Source: Bacteroides stercorirosoris (GTDB lineage: Bacteria; Bacteroidota; Bacteroidia; Bacteroidales; Bacteroidaceae). From it: a DNA stretch of 64,000 bases. The stretch lies in NCBI RefSeq assembly GCF_900142015.1, contig NZ_FQZN01000001.1, positions 186,001 through 250,000 of the forward strand, written 5' to 3'. Position numbers and translations under genes: made by a program. A model generated the notes under the pieces. It saw nothing but the letters and a program-made list of their open reading frames with translations. It was not told where the DNA came from and did no database searches. Below, piece by piece: positions 1-14,275 of this stretch (its first letter is position 1; each line of letters begins with the position of its first letter).

Positions 1-1
1 A

Positions 2-1777
2 TGCAAGCCCCTAAAGATGGATAAAGCTTCGGAAGTAGCAGTTCCCGGATATTACAGCATAACTTTAGATAATCAGCTTAAAGTTGAAATTACTACAGGC
101 AGAACTGCCGCTATCTATCGCTTTACTTATCCGTCTACAGAAGCAGCAGGCATAAAAATAGATTTTAAACATTCTTACGGTAAACATATCGCCGAAGAGC
201 ATAATATTGTAGGAAACAATGCAGTAAGGGGATTCGTACGTTCCGCCTGCACTTGTGATTTAGGTAGTTACAAATTTTATTATTATATTGAGAAAGATAA
301 ATCTGCCTGTAAACCGGAAGACAACGATTCTGAATTGCTATGGAAGTTCCAGACAGAGCCTAACGAACAAATTATACTAAAAATAGGATTATCCTCCGTC
401 AGTGCAGAAGAAGCCGAAGCGAATCTCAAACAAGAGTGCTCGGACCTGTCTTTCGAGCAAGTACGCGCCAAAGCGCGTGCCAACTGGGAAAATTTATTGG
501 GGCACATACAAGTAGAGACTTCTGATGAAGACTTAAAGACATCATTTTATACACGGCTCTACCATGCTTGCCAAACTCCTTTCACAATCAATGATTATTC
601 CGGCAGTTACAGGGGAAGTGATGGAAAAGTATATAAAGGCCAGCAGTTACCCTATTATCATGGTTGGTCTATTTGGGACACCTACCGAACAAAATACCCT
701 CTGCTGTCTATTGTTTGTCCCACGGAATACAAACAGATGATTTCCTCACTTGCAGGATTATACAAACAAGGTAAGCCCCGCTCCGCAACGAAAACGGAAC
801 CATTTTTGACAACACGTACAGAACACTCTATTATCACTATTTTAGATGCATTGCAAAAGGGGATGTTTGATGGTTCTCTCGACGAACTACTCCCATTGAT
901 GCTGAAAGAGGCGGAAGATATCTCCAACGATTCACCGGACAAAGCATTAGAACGAGGATATGATTTCTGGGGAGTTTCCGAACTCGCAGGGAAAATAGGT
1001 AATAAAGAGTTAAAAAAAGAGTTCTCTTTACGTTCTAAAGACTACAGACCGATATGGTTACAGAAATTTAAGAACATTGGCCCTACTTCAGATATAATGC
1101 ACGGCGACGGTTTGTATGAAGGTACTATATGGCAATACCGTTGGTTCGTACCTCATGATTTCGACTGGGTAATTTCGACTTTGGGCAGCAAGAAAAAGGT
1201 TTTGAACGAATTAGATTATTTCTTTGAGAATAACTTATTCAACATGGGTAACCAGCCTGATATACACGTTCCATTTCTATATTATTACCTTGAAGAACCA
1301 TGGAAAACGCAAAAGTTAGTCCGTCAGATATTACTTGAACCTACCACAAATTATTACGGGACACATGAAAAGTGGGAAAAACCTTATATTGGTAAAATCT
1401 TCACTACCACTCCACGGGGATATTTGAAAGAAATGGACGACGATGCAGGAACCATGTCTTCCTGGTTTGTGCTGTCCTCTATAGGATTATTTCCGGTCTG
1501 CCCGGGTGTACCCTATTATTGGATAAGTGCTCCGGTCTTTGATGCGGTCACATTACACCCAACCTCTCAACAGGAATTTAAAATCCATGTAAATCGCCCT
1601 GATGCAGAGTGCATCTATATTCAAAAAGCAGTTTTAAACGGCAAAACTTTAAATAGAAGCTGGTTAAGTTATGAAGAAATCATGCAAGGCGGAGATTTGA
1701 CTCTGGAGTTAGGAAAGTCTCCCAATAAACGTTGGGGAAATAATACTGATTTTGTAAAGTCACTATTTAAAAAATAA
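2..1777 (+). CDS. GH92 alpha-mannosidase-like protein, 5' end cut off by the window
   Basis: The reading frame is open from the first bases of the window, so the ATG at 17 is an internal Met; the residues before it (QPLK) and after it (PGYYSITL, then TGRTAAIYRF) match the middle of the GH92 N-terminal beta-sandwich. The signal peptide and roughly the first 150 residues lie outside. GH92 enzymes are Ca2+-dependent exo-alpha-mannosidases. The conserved C-terminal catalytic-domain blocks are present: LYEGTIWQYRWFVPHD, where the Glu corresponds to the family's catalytic acid, and MDDDAGTMSSWFVLSSIGLF, the Asp-rich base block. The mid-region (about residues 240-300) is divergent from its neighbour, so the exact linkage or sugar may differ. 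It is followed after 5 nt by a second GH92 and is part of one operon to 11926. The family call is secure; substrate is not known. Confidence 0.88.
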   Translation, partial: CKPLKMDKASEVAVPGYYSITLDNQLKVEITTGRTAAIYRFTYPSTEAAGIKIDFKHSYGKHIAEEHNIVGNNAVRGFVRSACTCDLGSYKFYYYIEKDKSACKPEDNDSELLWKFQTEPNEQIILKIGLSSVSAEEAEANLKQECSDLSFEQVRAKARANWENLLGHIQVETSDEDLKTSFYTRLYHACQTPFTINDYSGSYRGSDGKVYKGQQLPYYHGWSIWDTYRTKYPLLSIVCPTEYKQMISSLAGLYKQGKPRSATKTEPFLTTRTEHSIITILDALQKGMFDGSLDELLPLMLKEAEDISNDSPDKALERGYDFWGVSELAGKIGNKELKKEFSLRSKDYRPIWLQKFKNIGPTSDIMHGDGLYEGTIWQYRWFVPHDFDWVISTLGSKKKVLNELDYFFENNLFNMGNQPDIHVPFLYYYLEEPWKTQKLVRQILLEPTTNYYGTHEKWEKPYIGKIFTTTPRGYLKEMDDDAGTMSSWFVLSSIGLFPVCPGVPYYWISAPVFDAVTLHPTSQQEFKIHVNRPDAECIYIQKAVLNGKTLNRSWLSYEEIMQGGDLTLELGKSPNKRWGNNTDFVKSLFKK

Positions 1778-1782
1778 ATTAA

Positions 1783-3996
1783 ATGAAAATAAAGGAATGT
1801 TTTTGGTGGGTATTTGCTATAATTGGAGTATGCTTTCTGAGCATAAGATGTAGTAATATTGAACAGGATTATTGCTGTTATGTGAATCCTTTTATTGGCA
1901 ATGCCGATAATGGCCATACATTTCCGGGAGCTTGTGTACCATTCGGAATGATACAAGTAAGCCCGGAAAGTGGAAATGGTTCGTGGAGATATTGCTCCGG
2001 CTTTAATATTGAGGATGACTCTATCATGGGATTTTCTCAAAACCATCTGAATGGTACGGGATGTCCTGACTTAGGAGATATATTAATTCTGCCATTTTGT
2101 GGTGATATACAAAATGGCAAATATAAAAGTCGATATGATAAAGAGCATCAAAAAGCTTATCCAGGATATTATTCGGTGTTTTTATCTGATTTTGAGGTGG
2201 AAGTAGAGTTGACTGCGACACAGCGTACAGCAATGCATCGTTATACTTTCAGAAAAGAAGGATCGGCACACATTCTGGTAGACCTTCAAAGTGGAATTGT
2301 AAGTAAGGATGAACAGCTACGAACTCATGTGATAGATGCAGAAATGCAACTTTTAGATCAACATAGCATCGCCGGAAAGAACAGGGTAAAGATGTGGGTA
2401 GAAAGAGAGTTCTTCTATGTTATCAAATTCGACAAACCCTATATGGCTGTTGAGGAACTTCAACCCCAGGAAGGGGAAAAAGCCAAACGCCTTCTTCTTT
2501 CATTCGATTTAAAACAAGGAGAAAGCGTTCAAGTAAAAGTTGGCCTGTCTACTGTCAGTATAGAAGGCGCACAGGAAGCATTGGAAAAAGAAAATCCGGA
2601 CTGGAACTTTGAGAAAGTGAAGACTCAAGCTGCCGAAGCCTGGAACAATTTATTATCACGTATAGACGTATCGGGCACAGAAGAGCAAAAAGTAAATTTT
2701 TACACTTCCATTTACCACTTGTGTATTCAACCCAATAATATAACCGATGTGGATGGAAGATACAAAGGTCCTAATGACAGCATCCTCCATTCTCCCATAG
2801 GAGAATACTATTCTACCTTATCTTTATGGGATACTTATCGTGCCGCTCATCCGCTATATACTCTTTTAGTGCCAGAGAAAGTCAATGGATTTGTCAATTC
2901 AATGTTATCTCATTGTGATATACAGGGTTATTTGCCTATATGGGCTTTATGGGGCAAAGAAAACCATTGTATGATTGGCAACCATGCTATACCCGTTATT
3001 GTAGAGGCATATCTGAAAGGGTATAAAGGTTTTGACCCGGAAAGAGCTTACGAAGCAATCAGAAAATCATCATTAGAGTCCCATCCGAAGTCTGATTGGG
3101 AAACATACAATCAGTATGGATATTATCCTTTCGATCTTATTCCTGAAGAATCGGTTTCCAGAACTTTAGAAAGTTGCTATGATGACTATTGCGTGGCGCA
3201 GATGGCAAAAGCATTAGGAAAAAAGGAAGATTATGATTTCTTTTCCAAAAGAGCTCGCGCATATACATCCCTATTTGATCCGGCAACAAAACTAATGCGA
3301 GGAAAAGATTCACAAAGCAAATGGAGAGATCCTTTTGATCCTTTCAGATTATCACATGCCGGGACTTCCGGAGGGGATTATACCGAAGGCAATGCATGGC
3401 AGTATGTATGGCATGTGCAACACGATGTAGATTCTTTGATTGAGATGATGGGAGGAAATAAAGCATTTGCAGCAAAACTCGATTCACTTTTCTGGCTTGA
3501 GAACAAGACTGTAAATACAGGTTTTGTATCGGATGTGACTGGGCTTATAGGACAATATGCTCATGGTAATGAACCCAGCCATCATGTAGCTTACCTATAT
3601 AACTATGCAGGAGAACCCTGGAAAACACAAGAACTTGTCCGCGAAATCTTTGATCGCTTTTATTTGCCCGTTCCCGACGGATTATGCGGGAATGATGATT
3701 GTGGGCAGATGTCCGCATGGTATTTATTCTCAGCCATGGGATTTTATCCCGTAGACCCTATCAGTGGAGAATATATTATTGGTGCTCCTCAATTGAAAGA
3801 AATGGTGTTACGTATGGAAGCCGGAAAGAATTTCACCATTCGTGCTGAAAACTTATCAAAAGAAAATAAATATGTAAAGGCAGTCTTCTTGAATGGAAAA
3901 GAGTTAAAACGCTTCAGAATCTTTCATCATGAAATCACAGACGGAGGTATTTTAGAATTTATCATGACGGACAATCCGTCAGAAACATTTAAATAA
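1783..3996 (+). CDS. GH92 alpha-1,2-mannosidase-like protein, exported
   Basis: 737 residues, full length for GH92. The N-terminus has a hydrophobic segment ending at Cys (LSIRC); the Arg before Cys makes a poor lipobox, so lipoprotein status is uncertain but export is likely. The first domain starts with YVNPFIGNADNGHTFPGA, the usual GH92 opening. Catalytic-domain landmarks are YTEGNAWQYVWHVQHD (acid Glu) and NDDCGQMSAWYLFSAMGFYP (Asp base pair and Ca2+ region). Known role of the family: removal of terminal alpha-mannose from N-glycans, yeast mannan or related glycans. It starts 5 nt after the previous GH92 and ends 6 nt before a GH28 gene, so it is co-transcribed. The two adjacent GH92s are clearly diverged from each other, which suggests complementary specificities (inference). 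Confidence 0.93.
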   Translation: MKIKECFWWVFAIIGVCFLSIRCSNIEQDYCCYVNPFIGNADNGHTFPGACVPFGMIQVSPESGNGSWRYCSGFNIEDDSIMGFSQNHLNGTGCPDLGDILILPFCGDIQNGKYKSRYDKEHQKAYPGYYSVFLSDFEVEVELTATQRTAMHRYTFRKEGSAHILVDLQSGIVSKDEQLRTHVIDAEMQLLDQHSIAGKNRVKMWVEREFFYVIKFDKPYMAVEELQPQEGEKAKRLLLSFDLKQGESVQVKVGLSTVSIEGAQEALEKENPDWNFEKVKTQAAEAWNNLLSRIDVSGTEEQKVNFYTSIYHLCIQPNNITDVDGRYKGPNDSILHSPIGEYYSTLSLWDTYRAAHPLYTLLVPEKVNGFVNSMLSHCDIQGYLPIWALWGKENHCMIGNHAIPVIVEAYLKGYKGFDPERAYEAIRKSSLESHPKSDWETYNQYGYYPFDLIPEESVSRTLESCYDDYCVAQMAKALGKKEDYDFFSKRARAYTSLFDPATKLMRGKDSQSKWRDPFDPFRLSHAGTSGGDYTEGNAWQYVWHVQHDVDSLIEMMGGNKAFAAKLDSLFWLENKTVNTGFVSDVTGLIGQYAHGNEPSHHVAYLYNYAGEPWKTQELVREIFDRFYLPVPDGLCGNDDCGQMSAWYLFSAMGFYPVDPISGEYIIGAPQLKEMVLRMEAGKNFTIRAENLSKENKYVKAVFLNGKELKRFRIFHHEITDGGILEFIMTDNPSETFK

Positions 3997-4002
3997 CTGA
4001 TT

Positions 4003-5463
4003 ATGAGAACATATATATTATCAATTCTTTTTTCCCTTTCTTGTTCTTTAGTATGGAGTAAAGAATATAATGCATCTTTCTTTGGCATAAAGTCTGATGG
4101 AGTAACGTTGAATACTAATTCTATCCAGACCGGCATCGATTATATTCATAAAGAAGGAGGAGGCGTTTTAGTTTTTAATGTCGGCCGTTATTTAACAGGT
4201 AGCATTGAACTCAAATCGAATGTAGCGATACAATTGAAGGAAGGGGCAGTGCTGGTAGGCTCTCTGAACCCATACGACTATAATACGGAAGGGCCTTGTT
4301 ACAGTATGATTCGAGCTATAAGTCAAAAGAATATAGCTATTTATGGAAAAGGAGTAATTGACGCACAAGGACGCCAAGTATCATATAACATAATCGACCA
4401 GGTGCATAAAGGTTTTATCAAAGATCCTCTGGAAAACGACAGGCCGCGTAGACCGCGAGGGATTCATTTCAGGCAATGCCAGGGTATAACTATAGAAGGA
4501 ATCACTATAAAAAACACCTGTGACTGGACACAGGAATACGAAGAGTGCGACTCGCTATGGGTGAGGGGAATTACAGTCGACAATAAAGCATATTGGAATA
4601 ACGATGGCATTGATATCGTCGATTGCCGGAACGTAGTAATAGAAAATTCCTTCTTCGACGCTTCGGACGATGCAGTCTGCCTGAAATCCCATAAAGCCGA
4701 GGCTGCATGTCGGAACGTAGTGATTCGTAATTGTACCATGCGTTCAAGTGCTAACGGAATAAAATTAGGCACTATGACAGTTGGAGGATATGAAAATATC
4801 CGGATTATAAACAATAAGATTTATGATACTTATCGTTCAGCATTAACGATAGCCACTCCTGACGGAGGATATGTCCGAAACATAGTAGTGGATAGTTTGC
4901 AAGCTTATAATACAGGAAATGCTATATTCCTTCGGATAGGCAACCGTACACATTCAGATAAAGTCGGTTCTATGGATTCCGTTCTTATTTTTAATTTGTA
5001 TGTGGAAATTCCCGAAGGGAAACCGGATGCAGGATATGAGTATGAGGGACCAATAGAACATATGCCCAGAAATATATCTCCGGCAAGTATCATTGGACTG
5101 AAAGGGCACCCCATAACACACGTGACTCTGAAAAATGTGGTAATCAATCACCCGGGAGCAGGAAAACCGGAAATAGCAAAGGTCGGCATTACTCCGGAAG
5201 AATTAGATAAAGTTCCTGAGTTGGCAGATTCATATCCTGAATTTTCATGTTTCAAAGAACTCCCGGCGTGGGGTCTCTATCTCCGACATGTTGAAGGGAT
5301 TGCTTTAGAGAACGTTACATTTATTGCCCGAAAAAGAGATTATAGACCGGCTATAGTACTGGATGACGCACACCATGTCAACATGAGTAAAATGACAATC
5401 CAGGAAGCCGTAAAAAAGAAGCAACAGATACATGTATATCAATCTACTAATATCACTAAATAG
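4003..5463 (+). CDS. Atypical GH28-type parallel beta-helix enzyme (first copy)
   Basis: 486 residues with a signal peptide (MRTYILSILFSLSCSLVWS) followed by FFGIKSDGVTLNT, the normal start of the pectate-lyase-3/GH28 beta-helix. Three Asp match the catalytic triad of GH28 in spacing: D201 (NNDGID) and D222/D223 (SDDAVCLKS), the same 21-residue step as in fungal polygalacturonases. The motif that normally carries the catalytic-site His (GHGIS) reads ANGIK (residues 250-254), so the His is Asn, and the usual RIK motif reads RSA. It is therefore probably an exo-acting glycosidase of a Bacteroides-type GH28 clade rather than a plain polygalacturonase (inference). It sits between GH92 and an exported FAD protein, with a 39-46% GC look similar to the rest of the operon; a paralogue lies at 7344. 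Confidence 0.85.
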   Translation: MRTYILSILFSLSCSLVWSKEYNASFFGIKSDGVTLNTNSIQTGIDYIHKEGGGVLVFNVGRYLTGSIELKSNVAIQLKEGAVLVGSLNPYDYNTEGPCYSMIRAISQKNIAIYGKGVIDAQGRQVSYNIIDQVHKGFIKDPLENDRPRRPRGIHFRQCQGITIEGITIKNTCDWTQEYEECDSLWVRGITVDNKAYWNNDGIDIVDCRNVVIENSFFDASDDAVCLKSHKAEAACRNVVIRNCTMRSSANGIKLGTMTVGGYENIRIINNKIYDTYRSALTIATPDGGYVRNIVVDSLQAYNTGNAIFLRIGNRTHSDKVGSMDSVLIFNLYVEIPEGKPDAGYEYEGPIEHMPRNISPASIIGLKGHPITHVTLKNVVINHPGAGKPEIAKVGITPEELDKVPELADSYPEFSCFKELPAWGLYLRHVEGIALENVTFIARKRDYRPAIVLDDAHHVNMSKMTIQEAVKKKQQIHVYQSTNITK

Positions 5464-5471
5464 AAACTACA

Positions 5472-7331
5472 ATGAAACAATTACTAATAACTTTACTATT
5501 ATTTTGGAGTATCAATGTTTTTGCACAGCAAACATATGATATTGTTATAGTGGGAGGAACGCCCGGCGGATTGACCACAGCACTTGCAGCTGCCAAGCTT
5601 GGAAAAACGTCTGTTATTCTGGAACGTACACAGCATATCGGAGGCCTGCCTTCCAATGGGCTGGGAGCAACGGATATTGTAACCCGGGCAGCTACAACAG
5701 GATTATTCAGAGAGTTCACTTGCCGCATCAAAGACTATTACAAAAAGAAATATGGTGTGACTTCCACACAATATCAGAGATGTGATGATGGTTTCCGTTT
5801 CGAACCTTCAGTAGCAGAACAAGTATTTACTGACTGGCTGGGAGAATATAAAGGTCTAATCACTGTTTTAACAATGCGGCAATTTGATTCCAGCCCCCGC
5901 AATCTAAAAAAAGTAGATGACAAGATTGTGCAAATCAATATACTGAATCGTGATAAAAATACTCAAGAAGAGTATCGAGGCAAGATTTTCATTGATGCAA
6001 CCTATGAGGGAGATCTGGCAGCAGCAGCCGGAGTGCCTTTTAGAGTAGGGCGAGAAGGTAAAAATGAATTTGAAGAACCCGGAGCAGGCAGTGTTTACAA
6101 ATACTGGCATGGTCCGGAAATGGATGCTTCCACATTTATTGGAGATAACGCTGTCCAAGCCTACAACTACCGGTTGTGCCTGACCAGGAATCCAAATAAT
6201 AAAGTCCCCATAACAAAGCCCCAAAATTATGACCGCAATGAATATGCATCTATTATCGATGATGTTTGGACGGGACGCCACACCCAAGCCGAGATGGTGA
6301 ATGTTACTCCGGAAATGTTAGAAGCCAATAGAAACCACATAGCTAAAGGCAATCCTACTATGATTCCCGGTGACAAATGGGGACTTGGAAAAGTAGTAAA
6401 CCTGGTTGAGATTCCAAATGAAAAAACAGATGCCAATAACCAGCATGCTGCCTTTGTCTCGTCAGATCTGCCCGAAGAGAACTGGGCATGGCCTACAGCT
6501 GGTTGGGCATGGCGTGACAAATTTGCAACAAGACTAAGGGAATATACAGAGGGATTGCTCTGGTTTGCCCAAAACGATAAAGAATTACCCGATCATTTCC
6601 GGAAAGCGGCTCGCGAATGGGGGTATGCAAAAGATGAATACACAGATAACGGGCATTTTCCCAGACAAGTATATGTGCGTGAAGGACGTCGATTCGAAGG
6701 ACTTCACTTTTTCATAGCAAGTGATGCGATGCCTGTAAAAGGTGGTGGAAGACCTCCTGTGTACTTATCAAGTATCACAGCCAGCCATTATGGATTTGAT
6801 TCACATGCCACCCATAAACGGGAACCCGGCATGGTGCACCTGAATGGTTTTCTGGGCTATCCGACATCACCTTACACTGTTCCTTATGGAGTGATTGTTC
6901 CCAAAGATGTAGATAATTTATTGTTTCCGGTCCCTATCTCCGGTTCTCACATCGGTTTCTCTACACTTAGGATGGAGCCATGCTGGATGGCTATGGGACA
7001 AGCTGCCGGTGTAGCGTCTTCGGTTGCAATAGATGAAAAGGTAAAAGTCAAGAACATCAATATATCTATGATGCAAGATGTCTTGCTTGAGCAAGGTACT
7101 ACTCTGATTTATTATAAAGATGTCTCATTGGATGATAAAGATTTCTCAATGGTTCAATACATGGGACTTCGAGGCTTTTTGCCCGAATGGGAAGCAAGAT
7201 TAGACGAAGCGATAGAGGAACAGACTTTAAGTTACTGGAAGCGCTTGTCTAAATTGAATATAAAAGTCCAGTCGGGAGTTTCTACGCGAAGGGAAGTTTT
7301 GAATGAGTTATATGTAAAGATGAAAAAATAA
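5472..7331 (+). CDS. Exported FAD-dependent oxidoreductase (FAD_oxidored family)
   Basis: 619 residues. A signal peptide (about residues 1-18, ending VFAQQ) precedes a Rossmann dinucleotide-binding motif DIVIVGGTPGGLTTALAAAK and IGGLPSNGLGATDI, typical of the FAD_oxidored family that often travels with glycoside hydrolases in Bacteroidetes and is sometimes labelled xanthan lyase-like without proof. The C-terminal half contains SGSHIGFSTLRMEPCWMAMG, the family's FAD-proximal end block, followed by GQAAGVAS. The reaction is not known; oxidation of a released sugar or its lactone is one possibility, but nothing here proves it. It lies 8 nt after one GH28 and 12 nt before its paralogue, inside the same operon, so its function is probably tied to the sugar they release. 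Confidence 0.88.
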   Translation: MKQLLITLLLFWSINVFAQQTYDIVIVGGTPGGLTTALAAAKLGKTSVILERTQHIGGLPSNGLGATDIVTRAATTGLFREFTCRIKDYYKKKYGVTSTQYQRCDDGFRFEPSVAEQVFTDWLGEYKGLITVLTMRQFDSSPRNLKKVDDKIVQINILNRDKNTQEEYRGKIFIDATYEGDLAAAAGVPFRVGREGKNEFEEPGAGSVYKYWHGPEMDASTFIGDNAVQAYNYRLCLTRNPNNKVPITKPQNYDRNEYASIIDDVWTGRHTQAEMVNVTPEMLEANRNHIAKGNPTMIPGDKWGLGKVVNLVEIPNEKTDANNQHAAFVSSDLPEENWAWPTAGWAWRDKFATRLREYTEGLLWFAQNDKELPDHFRKAAREWGYAKDEYTDNGHFPRQVYVREGRRFEGLHFFIASDAMPVKGGGRPPVYLSSITASHYGFDSHATHKREPGMVHLNGFLGYPTSPYTVPYGVIVPKDVDNLLFPVPISGSHIGFSTLRMEPCWMAMGQAAGVASSVAIDEKVKVKNINISMMQDVLLEQGTTLIYYKDVSLDDKDFSMVQYMGLRGFLPEWEARLDEAIEEQTLSYWKRLSKLNIKVQSGVSTRREVLNELYVKMKK

Positions 7332-7343
7332 TGATTTGATACT

Positions 7344-11926
<4,583 letters not shown>

Positions 11927-11950
11927 TTGTAGGGCTCTCATTTATGAAAA

Positions 11951-11983
11951 TAAGGTTGTAACTTTTATCTAGTTACAACCTTA
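11951..11983. terminator. Perfect hairpin between convergent genes (GH2 and DUF1232-like)
   Basis: 13-bp perfect inverted repeat, arms 11951-11963 (TAAGGTTGTAACT) and 11971-11983, with a 7-nt loop. It lies 24 nt after the GH2 stop and 46 nt from the stop of the converging gene, as expected for a terminator serving both strands. There is no strong T-run, so it is inferred from position and symmetry. Confidence 0.75.
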
Positions 11984-12029
11984 TATTATAGTCCCAAACC
12001 TGGAATTTCCAGATTATAAATCTACCCCC

Positions 12030-12392
12030 TTATTTCGACTCCAGATATAGCACCTCCACCTCCGTCACATTATCATGGAACCACTCGTCCAGCTTAGCTT
12101 CCACTTTATCTTTTATCTGAGGTGTGATATACTTCTTCACCTTCTTATAAGCATAAACGGCAGCAAAGCCCTTTCCTACCATAAAAATTTGTCCCAAAAC
12201 ATCTTCTATGCTGGTAGGGAATACAATCGCTACCAGAGCAATCATGATATTGGTTCGCTCACTCTCGGGAGTCGTATCGGCAGTCATCACATAATAGGCT
12301 GTCAGTACGGGACGACCGGCGGCACGGCCACCTTTCTTTATATACTCTTCTACTTTAATACGGATTTCATCCATTGAAAAATTCAGTTTCAT
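12030..12392 (-). CDS. Small DUF1232-like (YkvA-type) membrane-associated protein
   Basis: 121 residues if started at the ATG at 12392 (MKLNFSMDE); an upstream ATG at 12464 would add 24 basic, low-complexity residues and is less likely. The central block RPVLTAYYVMTADTTPESER followed by a hydrophobic stretch (NIMIALVAIVFPTSIEDVLG) resembles the DUF1232/YkvA layout, in which a short amphipathic helix and a loop with acidic residues follow a conserved pro-rich segment. The C-terminus is charged (KDKVEAKLDEWFHD). No catalytic residues are recognisable and no function is assigned. It converges on the GH2 operon, with a divergent promoter region towards 12625. Confidence 0.7.
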   Translation of the reverse strand: MKLNFSMDEIRIKVEEYIKKGGRAAGRPVLTAYYVMTADTTPESERTNIMIALVAIVFPTSIEDVLGQIFMVGKGFAAVYAYKKVKKYITPQIKDKVEAKLDEWFHDNVTEVEVLYLESK

Positions 12393-12568
12393 AGCTCTTC
12401 TTTTTTTCTTATTAGACGCAAAAGGATGAACTTTGGTTGCAGTAAATTGCATTTTTTTCAGCAAATAGCCTTATTTTTATCTCCGGATTCACCGATTCAT
12501 ACCCGGAACTCATCGGCTTTTCTACCGTAAATCACCCGCAAGGGCTATTCAGGGACGGATAATTCACT

Positions 12569-12576
12569 TACCTTTG
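12569..12576 (+). promoter_or_regulatory. Bacteroides -7 element for the LiaF-like/LytTR pair
   Basis: TACCTTTG fits the Bacteroides -7 consensus TAnnTTTG exactly. It would start transcription about 40 nt before the ATG at 12625. No clear -33 TTTG is seen at the usual spacing. Confidence 0.6.
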
Positions 12577-12624
12577 AGCCATCAATCCATAATAACGGAA
12601 TATTAATCAATAACGATAAAAACA

Positions 12625-13419
12625 ATGGAAAAGAAACAAAATTTCCTGTCTCATGCAGGGTTATCAGGCAAAGTACTGGTTGCTTCTCTCTTCATCATCT
12701 CCGGAATATTGCTGTTCGCCCGCAATGTGGGGTGGATGAGTTACGAGATATTCGACATTGTGGTGTCCTGGCACACTCTCCTTATTATATTAGGTATTTA
12801 TACAATGACGCACCGCCATTATATAAGCGGACTTATCCTTACACTGGTAGGAGCCTACTTCCTGATTGGAGGATTATCATGGTTGCCGGAGAACTCGCAG
12901 GCTTTCGTCTGGCCTGTCGCACTGATAGTGGCAGGTATATTGTTCTTTGTAAAGGCACGCCACCGGGAGCGTTGGATGAAAGACCACATGCACGGAGATT
13001 ATCATGACTGGGCAAAGGGAAGAGGAAGACACATGCACATGAATATGGGCATGAACAACCAAGAACAACAATGCGAGTCCGATGACGGTTATCTGCGCTC
13101 AGACAATAGTTTCGGAGGTGTACGCCACGTTGTGTTAGACGAATTGTTCAAGGGAGCCAGCATCCGAACTTCATGCGGAGGAACGACCATCGACTTGCGC
13201 CACACGCACATCGCTCCCGGAGAAACCTATATTGACATTGAATGTAATTTGGGTGGCATAGAACTGTATATCCCTTCGGATTGGAAAGTTATAACCAAAT
13301 GCAACGCATTCTTCGGAGGCTGTGAGGACAAACGCTGGCAAAGCGCAAACATTAATCAAGAGTGTATATTAGTAATCCGTGGAAAAATATCTTTTGGCGG
13401 TTTAGAGATAAAAGACTAA
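12625..13419 (+). CDS. LiaF-like membrane protein (LiaF_TM plus C-terminal beta domain)
   Basis: 264 residues. Four hydrophobic helices occupy about residues 15-110 (for example LVASLFIISGILLFARNVG and FVWPVALIVAGILFFVKA). A His/Met-rich linker follows (about 115-147, HMHGDYHDWAKGRGRHMHMN), then a beta-rich C-terminal domain with VFGG-type repeats (SFGGVRHVVLDELFKGA, FFGGCEDKRW, SFGGLEI) typical of the LiaF/DUF2154 and DUF4097 cell-wall-stress families. Known family role: sensing or restraining envelope-stress signalling. The His/Met-rich linker could bind metal, which is an inference. It ends 4 nt before the LytTR gene, suggesting the pair forms one signalling unit. Confidence 0.85.
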   Translation: MEKKQNFLSHAGLSGKVLVASLFIISGILLFARNVGWMSYEIFDIVVSWHTLLIILGIYTMTHRHYISGLILTLVGAYFLIGGLSWLPENSQAFVWPVALIVAGILFFVKARHRERWMKDHMHGDYHDWAKGRGRHMHMNMGMNNQEQQCESDDGYLRSDNSFGGVRHVVLDELFKGASIRTSCGGTTIDLRHTHIAPGETYIDIECNLGGIELYIPSDWKVITKCNAFFGGCEDKRWQSANINQECILVIRGKISFGGLEIKD

Positions 13420-13423
13420 CAAT

Positions 13424-14230
13424 ATGAGAGCACATCCAATAATAGATTATCCTTACCGTTGGCTTCCGGTGCTTGTGCTGGTATTGGTTCTGGCAATTAT
13501 CCAGGCGGCTCTGTCGTGGTGGTATGCCGGGGCGGACTGGCTTCCGGCACTGGTAGACGGAGTCACGACTATCGGATGGTTGGCAGCTTTGACATACCTG
13601 GCATGGTTTGTGGTAGGTTATGTATCCATGTATCAAACAAATTTCATCACGATTGTGATAGGAGTATTGCTATGGATTGCAGGAAGTTTCATGGTTTGCG
13701 ACATCATGGCAAAGATAGTGGGAATACCTTATATATCTTTCGCTTCTACACTGCCTTTCCGGCTTCTGTTTGGCATACCGGCATGGATAGCTGTCATACT
13801 GTGGTATCACCTGCTGGTAGTGAAGGACTCGATGACACAGGAAGAGGAATTCATTGCACCACCACAGGAGGTAGTGGCAGAACCGGAACAGCAAGAAGAA
13901 ATAATTGACCGCATCACGATAAAAGACGGCTCACGGATAAACATCATCAAAGTAGATGAATTGTTATACATTCAGGCTTGCGGAGATTATACCACTTTGG
14001 TCACCCCGTCCGGAGAGTACATCAAAGAGCAAACCATGAAATATCTTGAGGCCCATCTGCCTGCTGATAATTTTGTACGCATTCATCGTTCTACGATTGT
14101 GAACGTAACACAGATATCACGGGTTGAGTTGTTCGGCAAAGAAACGTACCAGGTATCATTGAAGAATGGAGTGAAATTGCGGGTAAGTCTGACGGGGTAC
14201 AGATTGCTGAAAGAAAGATTGGGGATATAA
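13424..14230 (+). CDS. Membrane-bound LytTR-family transcriptional regulator
   Basis: 268 residues. The N-terminal half has four hydrophobic helices (about residues 12-34, 45-68, 70-95 and 103-128). After an acidic linker (about 140-155) comes a LytTR DNA-binding domain (about 160-265) with ITIKDGSRINIIKVDELLYI, ACGDYTTLVT, FVRIHRSTIVNV and the C-terminal VSLTGYRLLKER. There is no receiver domain, so the signal must come through the membrane part. It is coupled to the LiaF-like gene just upstream (4 nt). Likely role: a membrane-tethered regulator of an envelope response; targets unknown. LytTR proteins usually bind paired direct repeats; no such repeat was assigned to it here. Confidence 0.88.
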   Translation: MRAHPIIDYPYRWLPVLVLVLVLAIIQAALSWWYAGADWLPALVDGVTTIGWLAALTYLAWFVVGYVSMYQTNFITIVIGVLLWIAGSFMVCDIMAKIVGIPYISFASTLPFRLLFGIPAWIAVILWYHLLVVKDSMTQEEEFIAPPQEVVAEPEQQEEIIDRITIKDGSRINIIKVDELLYIQACGDYTTLVTPSGEYIKEQTMKYLEAHLPADNFVRIHRSTIVNVTQISRVELFGKETYQVSLKNGVKLRVSLTGYRLLKERLGI

Positions 14231-14275
14231 AAGTATCTCCATTCGCCTCCTCCGGGGAGATACTCTCTATATACA

